Positions 8,021 through 16,771 of a stretch of 64,000 nt of DNA are shown here, one piece after another. Position 1 is the stretch's first letter. The number at the start of each line of letters is the position of its first letter. Under the pieces are notes generated by a model. It was given only the letters and a program-made list of their open reading frames with translations, was not told the origin of the DNA and did not search any database. The position numbers and the translations under genes were made by a program. Source of the DNA: Flagellimonas amoyensis (GTDB lineage Bacteria; Bacteroidota; Bacteroidia; Flavobacteriales; Flavobacteriaceae). Where the stretch lies: the NCBI RefSeq assembly GCF_003058265.1, contig NZ_QBUK01000005.1, positions 248,001 through 312,000 on the forward strand. The letters run 5' to 3'.

Positions 8021-8821
8021 TTAATGGGATTCTCCGCTTCCGTTGTGTACGTGGTCCACGGTGAACATTCCTGAAGCATTCGTTGCTATTTGGGGCGATT
8101 TTTCCTCACTGATCATGATAACAGCCTGTTCACTCAAGGCGATTTTGTTCTCCCCGTCAAGGATGTTGCCTGCATCCACGACAAGGTGAATGATGGGGTT
8201 CATGTCGCTGCTCACCAATGCTTCGGAGCCAAGGTCCAAGGTCGTTTCTTTATAGTTGTCCAAGCTGGACCCATGGCTCCCCATGTGGATCACGAAGTCT
8301 GTGGCATCAGTTATGGTCGGGGAAGTAAAAGTACCTTCAAAATTGAGGAATTTATACCCTGCCTGCCAGGACCACACCATATTGGTGTTCTCGGCCTCGG
8401 TCAGCAGATTTCCCTGTCCCTCGGCACCTTGAAGGTATTTTTCTTGGTCTACGCCAATGCCAAAAGTGAGAGAGGTATACCTTCCGGCGGGGACATTGGT
8501 AAGGGCCACTTCGGTGTTGCCGGTTTCCTCGTTCACAATGAAGTAGCCCTCATCTTTTGGATAGGTAAAGACAGTACCGTTTTCATCGGTCAGCCTAAAA
8601 TTGCCCACAATATAGGTAAGCCGGTTGATGGTCAGGGTCTCATTCTGGGAATTGGTATAGCTCGAAGTGCTCAAGAGAAGGTCATCCCCAGCCACGCTGT
8701 TGTCAAATTCGATGTGTACGGTACCGTTCCCGGTAAGATCTGTGGCATTGTCATCGCTACTACAAGAGAAAACAAGAGCGGAGAACAATAGTATAATGGA
8801 TAGTTTATAGGATAATTTCAT
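8021..8821 (-). CDS. MbnP-like copper-binding lipoprotein
   Basis: ATG 8821 gives MKLSYKLSIILLFSALVFSC, a clean lipoprotein signal; a TTG nine bases upstream is less likely. The body matches the MbnP family: an early GTVHIEFDN strand, LTINRLTYIVGNFRLTD, a central VWSWQAGYKFLNFEG segment with the conserved tryptophans, and FVIHMGSHGSS. In MbnP a tryptophan is converted to kynurenine by the di-heme partner and takes part in copper binding. The C-terminus ends in a His-containing tail (VDHVHNGSGESH). It lies 60 bp upstream of the MbnH-like gene in the same operon. Confidence 0.8.
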   Translation of the reverse strand: MKLSYKLSIILLFSALVFSCSSDDNATDLTGNGTVHIEFDNSVAGDDLLLSTSSYTNSQNETLTINRLTYIVGNFRLTDENGTVFTYPKDEGYFIVNEETGNTEVALTNVPAGRYTSLTFGIGVDQEKYLQGAEGQGNLLTEAENTNMVWSWQAGYKFLNFEGTFTSPTITDATDFVIHMGSHGSSLDNYKETTLDLGSEALVSSDMNPIIHLVVDAGNILDGENKIALSEQAVIMISEEKSPQIATNASGMFTVDHVHNGSGESH

Positions 8822-9002
8822 GATTTTCAATAATTAAGCGTTTCAAAACCCATGCTTCCAAGGCATAGGTTTCCAGTTAAACAAAATGATGAATGGATTA
8901 CAGATGGCCGCATCCATAGTGCGATATCTGGAACTGATGTGCACAGCCATATTGCTTCATGCGTGAATGCAAGAAGTCTTTAGGTCAGTGAAATAGTGAA
9001 AA

Positions 9003-9371
9003 TCAACAATTGGGTGGGTGGAAAATGGAACCGACAAACTGCCTGGGTCCACTGGGAATAAGGACGGGCAATACATTTTTGTTTGTTTCCAGTCCATTAA
9101 AATCAAAAAGCAGGATGTCCACAAAACCTATGGGGTACTCTTTAAGGTCTATTGCAGGAAGATTCTGCTTTTTTTCGTTCTGTTCTTCTTGGAGCATTTT
9201 GGCCAAATAACACTTTCCGTTACAGTTCATCATTGGCTTGTCCTTGTTGATACAGAGGTATTCGGCAATGTAGTCTTGGTTCACCACATACTCAAATACG
9301 GGAAGCACAGGCTTTAGCATGGCCACCATGTACAGGAGTGTGAAAAAAATGGGAAGACCGCGACTTTTCAA
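9003..9371 (-). CDS. Small membrane-anchored Cys-motif protein of the copper locus
   Basis: 122 aa starting at TTG 9371 (KSRGLPIFFTLLYMVAMLKPVLP, one hydrophobic N-terminal segment); ATG 9326 would cut most of that segment. The next part, YVVNQDYIAEYLCINKDKP, leads into MMNCNGKCYLAKML, a C-x3-C motif that I recognise as recurrent in small flavobacterial proteins near copper genes. Function is unknown. It is upstream of the MbnP-like gene, with a gap of about 180 bp, and could be the first gene of the operon. Confidence 0.65.
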   Translation of the reverse strand: MKSRGLPIFFTLLYMVAMLKPVLPVFEYVVNQDYIAEYLCINKDKPMMNCNGKCYLAKMLQEEQNEKKQNLPAIDLKEYPIGFVDILLFDFNGLETNKNVLPVLIPSGPRQFVGSIFHPPNC

Positions 9372-9472
9372 GCGTCAAAAGGTTTGTTTTGCAAAGATAG
9401 GCAAGAACGAGTGACCAACCGCCCATCGTTTGTATTTCAGATGAATGAATCTTTTTTTCGTCAAGAGGTAAA

Positions 9473-9964
9473 TCAAGCCACAAGCAACTCCTTTTCCAGG
9501 GCCAAAAAATTCACCAACACCCTTTTGGAATCATAGATGGGCACTATTTTGATCTGGCACAGATAGGGTTCTCCATTTTTTCGGTAATTCAAGACCGAAC
9601 CTGTAAAGCTGTGCACGGTCTTTAGTTGCTCCCGAATTTTCTGTTTTGTATCCTCTGAGGTTTGTACTCCCTGAAGAAAGGATGGTCTTTTCCCCAAAAC
9701 TTGTTTTTTGGGATATCCTGTCATTTCCGGGAAACCGTCGCTTACCCAAACAATGTTTTGATGAGGGTCGGTAATGACCAATGCATCATAGGTTTCGAGT
9801 TGTATCAACTCTTCAATGGCGTTATTGGCTTGGCCTTTGAGGATGGATCTGACTTGCCTGGCATCGGCAGCTTTTCTGAATTGTTGGATCAGTTTGTGGT
9901 AGTACTCCGAATAAATATCGAAGCAAAGCAGGGGGGAGATGAATTTTTGACCTTCTACATTCAT
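9473..9964 (-). CDS. PAS/LOV-like domain protein without the photoactive cysteine
   Basis: 163 aa. After an N-terminal helical region (residues 15-55), one PAS domain fills the rest: ALVITDPHQNIVWVSDGFPEMTGY, GKRPSFLQG, then SVLNYRKNGEPYLCQIKIVPIYD. This is the LOV order of motifs, but the GRNCRFLQG signature reads GKRPSFLQG, so the flavin-adduct cysteine is missing. It is probably a ligand or redox sensing or protein-binding PAS module with no output domain of its own. It lies 54 bp downstream of metE on the same strand. Confidence 0.8.
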   Translation of the reverse strand: MNVEGQKFISPLLCFDIYSEYYHKLIQQFRKAADARQVRSILKGQANNAIEELIQLETYDALVITDPHQNIVWVSDGFPEMTGYPKKQVLGKRPSFLQGVQTSEDTKQKIREQLKTVHSFTGSVLNYRKNGEPYLCQIKIVPIYDSKRVLVNFLALEKELLVA

Positions 9965-10018
9965 GGGTGTATGACATTTGAATTTGGGGCCGATGCACTC
10001 ATCGGCCCCCTGTTGATG

Positions 10019-12340
10019 TTAATGTGATGGATGTGCTACCGCATCCCTGATCTGTTGGGCCGCAGAAACCATGATTTTTAGGGCTTCCTTGGTTTCTTCC
10101 CATCCCCGAGTCTTCAATCCGCAATCCGGGTTTACCCAGAGTTTGGAGGCGGGAAGCACATTTTGTGCCTTTCGCAAAAGTTCCAAGATCTCTTGGGAGG
10201 ATGGTATTCTTGGAGAGTGGATGTCATAAACTCCCGGTCCAATATCATTTGGATAATCGAACTCGGAAAAGGCATCCAAGAGCTCCATCTGTGAACGGGA
10301 GCATTCGATGGTGATCACATCGGCATCCATGTCAGCAATACTTTTGATGATATCGTTGAACTCGGAATAACACATGTGCGTGTGGATCTGAGTGGAATCT
10401 TCCACGCTGCTTGTGGACAGTTTGAATGCTCCAATGGCCCAGTCCAAATAGGTTTTCCGGGCCTTTTTGCGCAAGGGCAGACCTTCGCGTATGGCAGGCT
10501 CGTCCACCTGTATGATTTTTATGCCTGCTCTTTCAAGATCTACCACCTCATCACGAATGGCGAGGGCAATCTGGTTGCAGGTTGTGGAAAGGGCTTGGTC
10601 GTCCCGTACAAACGACCATTGCAGAATGGTGACCGGCCCTGTGAGCATGCCTTTTACCGGTTTTTCCGTCAACGATTGCGCAAAGGCGGTCCAGAATACT
10701 GTCATGGGCTTGGGTCTGGACACATCCCCAAAAATGATGGGGGGTTTTACGCAGCGGGAGCCATAACTCTGAACCCACCCATTTTGGGTAAAGGCAAATC
10801 CTTCCAACTGTTCGCCAAAATATTCCACCATGTCGTTGCGCTCAAATTCGCCATGTACGGGCACATCAAGGCCAATCTCTTCTTGAAAGGTAATGGCCTT
10901 TGCGGTCTCTGTTTTTAGAAAATCGGTGTATTTCTGTTCGTGGAGTTCCCCTTTCTTGAACAGCGATCGGGCCTGCCTCACTTCTGGGGTCTGCGGGAAG
11001 GAGCCAATGGTCGTTGTGGGGAAGAGCGGCAGTTTTAGATGTGCTGCCTGAAGCACTTTTCTCTTTTCAAAAGGGGATGACCTTCGGAAGTCACTCTCGC
11101 TGAGATGTTCCACCCGTTTCTTTACATCGGGTTTATGGATCAATGCAGCGTTTTTCCTTTTCTCCGTTGAGGCCAAATTGTCTTTAAAGAGTGGGTGGGA
11201 GATGTGTTCAGGGGTTTCTGAAAGGGTTTTGAGGCTTTGGAGCTCCTCCAGTTTTTGCTTGGCAAAGGCCATCCAGTCCTTCACTTCCTTTGGAAGTGTC
11301 TTTTCATTGGTCTCCAAATCCAGATCATTGGGGACGTGCAATAGCGAACAGGACGGGGAGATGATCACTCGGTCTTCGCCCAGTTGTTTTTTTGCCCTGC
11401 GGATGTATTCCAATGATGCGGCAAAATCATTTTTCCACACATTGCGGCCGTCCACCACGCCCAAGGACAGGGATGTTTTTTCGCCAAGCTTGCCAGATTC
11501 CAAAACTTCGTCCAATAGATAGGGGCTTCGTTTCAGGTCCAGGTGTAGAGCGCATACAGGCAGGGACAAAACGGTGTCAAGATTGTCCCCAAAGCTTCCA
11601 AAATAACTGGTCAACTGAATTTTTAATGAGGGAAACTTCTCGGCGATGCCCTGATATACTTTCTCAATGGCCTGCTGTTCCCTGTCCGTCAAATCTGTAG
11701 CAAGAACGGGTTCGTCCATTTGGACCCAAGTGGCCCCGGCTTCCACTAATTTTTTCAGAAGGATATGGTAAACAGGGAGGAGTTTGGGCAAGAGGTCGAG
11801 CCTATGGAACCCTTCTTCCTTTTCCTTGCCCAACATTAAATAGGTGACAGGGCCCAGAAGCACGGGTTTGGTGTGGATGCCCAGCGCTTTGGACTCGTTG
11901 AACTCATCGATGATCTTTGTGGAAAGTATTTCGAATTGTTGATCCTTTTCAAATTCTGGGACCATGTAATGGTAGTTGGTGTCGAACCATTTGGTCATTT
12001 CCATGGCGATGACATCCACTCCATTTTTCTGGAAACCTCGTGCCATGGCAAAATAAAGGTCCAAAAGATGTTTTTGGGATTCCTTCATGTCGGAATAGCG
12101 TTTCGGAATTGCCCCCACCATCAGCGTGGTGTCCAGAACTTGGTCATAAAATGAAAAATCGTTGGAAGGGATCAGGTCGATGTCCTTTTTCTGTTGGAGT
12201 TTCCAGTTTTCCGTTCGGATGTTCTTTCCGGTCTCGAGTAGGTCCTCCAAGGAGATTTTTCCGGACCAATACTTTTCGCAAGCCCTTTTCAGCTCACGGT
12301 GGGCCCCAATTCTTGGGTAGCCCAAATTGCTTGTTTTCAT
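10019..12340 (-). CDS. metE: Cobalamin-independent methionine synthase
   Basis: Moves a methyl group from 5-methyltetrahydropteroyl-triglutamate to homocysteine in the last step of methionine synthesis. ATG 12340 gives the conserved start MKTSNLGYPRIGAHRELK; a longer form from 12367 adds nine unconserved residues. At 773 aa it is full length: an N-terminal half-barrel, then the catalytic half with FPTTTIGSFPQT, and zinc ligands visible in HMCYSEFND (His and Cys), IECSRSQMEL and VNPDCGLKTRGWEE. It is preceded by a cobalamin riboswitch, so it should be made only when B12 is scarce, implying the cell also uses the B12-dependent enzyme MetH. Confidence 0.97.
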   Translation of the reverse strand: MKTSNLGYPRIGAHRELKRACEKYWSGKISLEDLLETGKNIRTENWKLQQKKDIDLIPSNDFSFYDQVLDTTLMVGAIPKRYSDMKESQKHLLDLYFAMARGFQKNGVDVIAMEMTKWFDTNYHYMVPEFEKDQQFEILSTKIIDEFNESKALGIHTKPVLLGPVTYLMLGKEKEEGFHRLDLLPKLLPVYHILLKKLVEAGATWVQMDEPVLATDLTDREQQAIEKVYQGIAEKFPSLKIQLTSYFGSFGDNLDTVLSLPVCALHLDLKRSPYLLDEVLESGKLGEKTSLSLGVVDGRNVWKNDFAASLEYIRRAKKQLGEDRVIISPSCSLLHVPNDLDLETNEKTLPKEVKDWMAFAKQKLEELQSLKTLSETPEHISHPLFKDNLASTEKRKNAALIHKPDVKKRVEHLSESDFRRSSPFEKRKVLQAAHLKLPLFPTTTIGSFPQTPEVRQARSLFKKGELHEQKYTDFLKTETAKAITFQEEIGLDVPVHGEFERNDMVEYFGEQLEGFAFTQNGWVQSYGSRCVKPPIIFGDVSRPKPMTVFWTAFAQSLTEKPVKGMLTGPVTILQWSFVRDDQALSTTCNQIALAIRDEVVDLERAGIKIIQVDEPAIREGLPLRKKARKTYLDWAIGAFKLSTSSVEDSTQIHTHMCYSEFNDIIKSIADMDADVITIECSRSQMELLDAFSEFDYPNDIGPGVYDIHSPRIPSSQEILELLRKAQNVLPASKLWVNPDCGLKTRGWEETKEALKIMVSAAQQIRDAVAHPSH

Positions 12341-12515
12341 TGCTAAAGCTTTTATAAAATTGAACAATTAGATAAAAGCTCCTTAGCTCAACTTCGCAAT
12401 GCCTTAAAACAAGAAGAACGCAGAAGGAAATTGCCAGGGTGTTCCCGGTAAGGTTCAAACGTCCGACCTGCCCTATACGCGAAGGCACCGTCAAAATCCC
12501 AAAACATGGGAACGA

Positions 12516-12692
12516 TATGGGCAGGTATCCTGGCTTATCCGATTTTTACCGCCTTCTCATCCTTTCGGACAATGGCTCTTATGGCAAAAACATGCTATCC
12601 CAAAATGGGATCGGACTTACAGTTGCGCGTCAGCTCGTGATTTACACACGATTCCCTATTAATCCCGACCTGTGTCGGAAACCCTTATCGTT
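12516..12692 (-). ncRNA. Cobalamin riboswitch upstream of metE
   Basis: Read leftward, the segment has the landmarks of the class in order: GGTTTCCGACACAGG, GGGATTAATAGGGAATCGTG, GAGCTGACGCGCAACTGTAAG-type core, GCCATTGTCCGAAAGGATGAG in place of the B12 box region, and AAGCCAGGATACCTGCCC at the 3' end. It ends about 175 bases before the metE start. Binding of adenosylcobalamin should shut off metE. I could not tell whether the 12341-12515 expression platform acts on transcription or translation. Confidence 0.93.
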
Positions 12693-12976
12693 TTGATAAA
12701 GAAATTAAGTAAAGAACTTATGGGTGTAAAAGTAGACAATATTCTGCTGAATTGGATGGATGGGATTGTTTGTGGAGAAAATCTTATGGCCGTATGACAC
12801 TTATCAGCTTTTCCGCAAAGCGCACTTTTTAAGTTTGTTCCATCGATTTTTGGGCCTAAAAAAAGGGAATGTTGATAACAGTGTTGAGAACCTAAGAGGG
12901 CCAATGTGAAATCCAAGTAAAGAAAATATGAATTTTACAATCGAGCTATTTCGTGCAACTCCAAAAAGTTTTCCAA

Positions 12977-14251
12977 ATGCATATTATCCAAATCACTAAA
13001 AGAGATTTTAGCACACAAACATTTGATTTACACAAGATTACCAATGCGATTCTGAAAGCCATGACTGCCGTGGACCATGGGCAGATCGGTGATGCGCAGG
13101 CCATCGCGGACAACGTTCAGCGCACCTTGTTGGAACGAAAGAGCAAGGACGAGCAGTATGTGCCCACCGTGGAAGAGGTGCAAGATGTGGTGGAGAACGA
13201 ACTTATGAACAGTGAGTTCCACGACGTGGCCAAAGCATACATTATATATAGGAACAAGAGGGCCCAAATGCGCCAAACGGACATTTTTGAAAAGCGCATC
13301 AACCTAAAGCCTTACGAGTACCCACAATTGTACGAATATGTACCTGCGATCAGACACTCATATTGGATCCATACCGAGTTCAACTTTACCAGCGACATCC
13401 AAGATTTCAAATCTGGACTGAACGAAGTGGAAAAAAGTGCCATCAAGAACACCATGTTGGCCATTTCCCAGATCGAAGTGGCGGTGAAGAGTTTTTGGGG
13501 CGACATATACCACCGTTTGCCCAAGCCGGAAATAGGTTCGGTGGGTGCCACTTTTGCCGAGAGTGAGGTAAGGCACCACGATGCCTATTCGCATTTGTTG
13601 GAGATATTGGGTCTGAACAACGAGTTTGAGAACCTCAAGAAAAAACCTGTCATCATGAAACGGGTGCAGTATTTGGAAACGGCCCTTAAAAATGCCAAAA
13701 GCGAGAACAACAAGGAGTATGCAGAGTCCATTTTGCTTTTCTCCCTGTTCATTGAGCACGTTTCCCTCTTCTCCCAGTTCTTGATCATCATGGCGTTCAA
13801 CAAGCATAAGAACATGCTCAAGGGAATTTCCAATGTGGTCGAGGCCACTTCAAAGGAAGAGCAGATCCATGGCGATTTTGGGATCGATGTGATCAATATC
13901 ATCAAAAAGGAACGGCCAGAATGGTTCGATGAGGAGTACAAGGCCATGATCCAAGAAATATGCGAAGAAGCTTTCCAATCGGAGAGCAAGATCGTGGATT
14001 GGATCTTTGAGGAAGGGGAACTCGACTTTTTGCCGAAGGCTGTGGTGAACGAGTTCATCAAAAATCGATTCAACAATTCCTTGGAGAGCATAGGCATTGC
14101 CAAAATATTCGATGTCGATCAAAAACTATTGGCACAGACCGAATGGTTCGATGACGAGATCATAGGAACAAAACACGGAGACTTTTTTGTAAAAAGATCC
14201 ATCAACTATAGCAAGAGAACACAAAGTATAACCAGCGACGACCTTTTTTAA
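12977..14251 (+). CDS. nrdB: Class I ribonucleotide reductase small subunit with N-terminal ATP-cone
   Basis: Supplies the radical or oxidant for reduction of ribonucleotides by NrdA. ATG 12977 (MHIIQITKRDFSTQTFDL) is preferred over the GTG at 12953. Residues 1-90 are an ATP-cone, normally found on NrdA; the remainder is the ferritin-like NrdB fold with metal ligands in TFAESEVRHHDAYSH, LFIEHVSLFSQF and ATSKEEQIHGDFG. This arrangement matches Leeuwenhoekiella blandensis NrdB, where dATP drives inactive oligomers through the small subunit and the cofactor is di-manganese (subclass Id). The C-terminus ends in the usual NrdA-docking tail. nrdA follows after 3 bp. Confidence 0.93.
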   Translation: MHIIQITKRDFSTQTFDLHKITNAILKAMTAVDHGQIGDAQAIADNVQRTLLERKSKDEQYVPTVEEVQDVVENELMNSEFHDVAKAYIIYRNKRAQMRQTDIFEKRINLKPYEYPQLYEYVPAIRHSYWIHTEFNFTSDIQDFKSGLNEVEKSAIKNTMLAISQIEVAVKSFWGDIYHRLPKPEIGSVGATFAESEVRHHDAYSHLLEILGLNNEFENLKKKPVIMKRVQYLETALKNAKSENNKEYAESILLFSLFIEHVSLFSQFLIIMAFNKHKNMLKGISNVVEATSKEEQIHGDFGIDVINIIKKERPEWFDEEYKAMIQEICEEAFQSESKIVDWIFEEGELDFLPKAVVNEFIKNRFNNSLESIGIAKIFDVDQKLLAQTEWFDDEIIGTKHGDFFVKRSINYSKRTQSITSDDLF

Positions 14252-14254
14252 CTT

Positions 14255-16045
14255 ATGGAGAACAAGACAGCCCCTCAGATCACGGAAGAAGTAAAAGACA
14301 ACAAGACCCTAGATCTTGTAAATGCAAGAAAGGATGCCTTGGCCAAACTCAAGACCACAGAGGAGGACAAGGGCTTTGAATGGCTCAATGAGTATAGCCG
14401 AAGCTTTTTGGGCTCGGGCTATCTTACCGAAGGGGCAACCCCCGAAGGGCGCATCCGGGAAATTGCGGAGAGGGCAGAAGACATATTGCAGATACCAGGC
14501 TATGCGGACAAGTTCTATAACTACATGTCCGAAGGGTTTTTCTCCTTGGCATCGCCCGTTTGGTCCAATTTTGGGAAAAGAAGGGGATTGCCCATCAGCT
14601 GTTTTGGGTCCCACATCGATGACGATATGGGGAACATCCTCTACACTCAGTCCGAAGTGGGCATGATGTCCAAGTTGGGCGGGGGAACATCTGGCTATTT
14701 TGGGAAGATCAGGCACAGGGGCGCTTCGGTGAAGAACAACGGGCAAGCTTCTGGAGCGGTCCATATCATGCAATTGTTCGAGTCCATGGTGGATGTGGTG
14801 AGCCAAGGCTCTGTGCGTCGCGGCCGTTTTTCGCCCTACCTGCCCATAGATCATAAGGACATCATGGAGTTTTTGGAAATAGGGACCGAAGGAAACCCGA
14901 TCCAACAATTGACCCATGGCGTCACCGTGACCAACCAATGGATGGAGGAGATGATAGCCGGCGATGAAGATAAGCGGGTCGTTTGGGCAAAAGTGCTCCA
15001 AAGAAGGGGAGAAATGGGATATCCCTATGTATTCTTCTCCGACAATGCCAACGATGGCGCCGTGGATGTGTACAGGGACAAAGACCATCGTATCTATGCC
15101 AGTAACCTTTGTACGGAGATCATGTTGCCGTCCAACGACAATTGGTCCTTTGTCTGCGTGCTTTCCAGTATCAACCTGTTGCACTACGACAAATGGAAAA
15201 ATACCGATGCCGTAGAGACCATGGTCTATTTCTTGGATGCAGTGATCACCGAATTCATCGAAAAGTTGGAGGCCTATAGGGATTCTTCCGACCGTGATGA
15301 CAGGCAGACTTTCCTCTTCATGGAAAGGGCCTATAACTTTGCCAAGGAAAACCGTGCTTTGGGTCTAGGGGCCTTGGGCTGGCACTCCTTGTTGCAGTCA
15401 AAACGCTTGGCTTTTGATAGCCAAGAAGCTTACAATCTCAACAATGAAATCTTCAAGGCCATCAAGGATCGTTCCTACAAGGCATCCGAAGAATTGGCCG
15501 AACGTTTTGGCGAACCTGAGGTGCTTAAAGGGTATGGTAGAAGGAACACGACCTTGAACGCCATTGCGCCGACCACTTCCTCAGCCTTTATCTTGGGCCA
15601 AGTGTCCCAGGGAATCGAGCCTATTTGGAGCAATTGTTACGTAAAGGATATTGCAAAGATCAAGGTGACCATCAAGAATCCTTATCTGATGGACCTATTG
15701 GAGGAGAAAGGGCAAAATAATGCTGAGGTATGGAAGAGTATTCGCGATATGGACGGTTCCGTGCAGCATCTGGAGTTTTTGACCGAAGAGGAGAAGGCGG
15801 TGTTCAAGACCTATTCCGAGTTGGACCAGTTGGACATCGTGTACCAAGCGGCCAACAGACAGAACCATATAGACCAAGGACAATCGGTGAACATCATCGT
15901 GCATCCCGACATGCCCACGAAGGACATCAACAAAATCCACGTAACGGCATGGAAACTGGGACTGAAGTCTTTGTATTATCAGCACAGTATGAATGCCGCT
16001 CAAAAGTTCAAGCAAAAGAAAGAGTGCTCTAGCTGCGAGGCATAA
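14255..16045 (+). CDS. nrdA: Class I ribonucleotide reductase large (catalytic) subunit lacking an ATP-cone
   Basis: Reduces ribonucleoside diphosphates to deoxy forms. At 596 aa it is short for NrdA because the N-terminal ATP-cone is absent, as expected when NrdB carries it. Redox cysteines are in LPISCFGSHID and WSFVCVLSSINL; the catalytic N-C-E set is in SNLCTEIML; the C-terminal swinging-arm pair is KKECSSCEA. It begins 3 bp after nrdB, so subunits are made from one message, and it is followed by a strong terminator. Confidence 0.95.
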   Translation: MENKTAPQITEEVKDNKTLDLVNARKDALAKLKTTEEDKGFEWLNEYSRSFLGSGYLTEGATPEGRIREIAERAEDILQIPGYADKFYNYMSEGFFSLASPVWSNFGKRRGLPISCFGSHIDDDMGNILYTQSEVGMMSKLGGGTSGYFGKIRHRGASVKNNGQASGAVHIMQLFESMVDVVSQGSVRRGRFSPYLPIDHKDIMEFLEIGTEGNPIQQLTHGVTVTNQWMEEMIAGDEDKRVVWAKVLQRRGEMGYPYVFFSDNANDGAVDVYRDKDHRIYASNLCTEIMLPSNDNWSFVCVLSSINLLHYDKWKNTDAVETMVYFLDAVITEFIEKLEAYRDSSDRDDRQTFLFMERAYNFAKENRALGLGALGWHSLLQSKRLAFDSQEAYNLNNEIFKAIKDRSYKASEELAERFGEPEVLKGYGRRNTTLNAIAPTTSSAFILGQVSQGIEPIWSNCYVKDIAKIKVTIKNPYLMDLLEEKGQNNAEVWKSIRDMDGSVQHLEFLTEEEKAVFKTYSELDQLDIVYQAANRQNHIDQGQSVNIIVHPDMPTKDINKIHVTAWKLGLKSLYYQHSMNAAQKFKQKKECSSCEA

Positions 16046-16063
16046 CAACATCCTACTACAATT

Positions 16064-16102
16064 AAAAAAGGAGGTTTCGATAGTTTTCGGACCTCCTTTT
16101 TT
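16064..16102 (+). terminator. Rho-independent terminator of nrdBA
   Basis: A 12-bp stem (AAAAAAGGAGGT and its complement) with a 15-base loop lies 18 bp after the nrdA stop and ends in six T residues. The paired A/T tracts allow it to act on leftward transcripts too. Confidence 0.85.
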
Positions 16103-16124
16103 GTTGAAACTAACTAGAAATGGA

Positions 16125-16601
16125 TCACATGATCTTGATGTCCACTGAAGTCCTGCTCTGCCATCCGGTCTGGTCGGTCACGGAGAAGGAACAGTGGTAA
16201 TCCCCGGTATCAATATCATCTGGAATGGTCACGGATATATTGATTTCATAGGAAGTCTGCCCATTTTCAATGGTGTGGTTCCCGATAAATAGCAAGGGGT
16301 TCACAGCATCTTTGATGGTCCCCAAGTCACATTGTGCCCCTTGGTCATCATGGGTGTGGTGATCAAAGTTATGGTGGATGTTCAAACTATAGGAAGCCAA
16401 TGCCGCATTGTCCGTTACGCGAGCCCTGAACGAATAGGTCTGCCCCCTTTCCAAGGTTTCGCAGGTCTGTGGAAACCCCTCCGCATAGTTGATACTGATG
16501 GTGGGTCTCTCTTCGTCAATGGTGCTGTCACTACTATTCGAGCAGGCGGAAAACATCAAAACGAAAACAGCACAGAACAGATGTTTAAGAATCAATTTCA
16601 T
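16125..16601 (-). CDS. DUF4625 lipoprotein, His-rich
   Basis: 158 aa with lipoprotein signal MKLILKHLFCAVFVLMFSAC. The single DUF4625-like domain (an Ig-like beta sandwich) contains a dense metal-type segment, LNIHHNFDHHTHDDQGAQC, and a second Cys in DYHCSFSVTDQTGW. The same fold appears twice in the next gene upstream. It is the last gene in a leftward run with the TonB receptor. A role as a cell-surface metal-binding or capture lipoprotein is inferred from the histidines and the neighbours. Confidence 0.8.
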   Translation of the reverse strand: MKLILKHLFCAVFVLMFSACSNSSDSTIDEERPTISINYAEGFPQTCETLERGQTYSFRARVTDNAALASYSLNIHHNFDHHTHDDQGAQCDLGTIKDAVNPLLFIGNHTIENGQTSYEINISVTIPDDIDTGDYHCSFSVTDQTGWQSRTSVDIKIM

Positions 16602-16631
16602 ATTTGATTTTTTTTAATCGTTTGAAGATAA

Positions 16632-16763
16632 AGAGGCTGTCTAAAAAGGTTTAAATTGTCATTTTGAGCGCAGTCGAAAAATCTCTACTATTTTAATATC
16701 AGATAGTTGAATTCTTGAAAGATTCTTCATTTCATTCAGAATGACACTTTTTAGACAACCTCT
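16632..16763. mobile_element. MITE-like element, about 132 bp
   Basis: 17-bp terminal inverted repeats with one mismatch (AGAGGCTGTCTAAAAAG at the left, its complement with one change at the right) enclose a second, imperfect inverted repeat starting GTCATTTTGAGCGCAGTCG. No coding capacity. The inner sequence resembles a short dispersed repeat that I know from flavobacterial genomes. It sits between the two DUF4625 genes and could fold into one long hairpin in their transcript. No clear target duplication was seen. Confidence 0.7.
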
Positions 16764-16771
16764 CATGATCG

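Noticed and set aside
12670..12684. GTCGGAAA word resembling the AraC-type repeats
   Set aside because: Single copy within the cobalamin riboswitch, explained by the conserved riboswitch sequence.
14309..15184. 291-aa leftward ORF opposite nrdA
   Set aside because: Antisense shadow of a clear ribonucleotide reductase gene.
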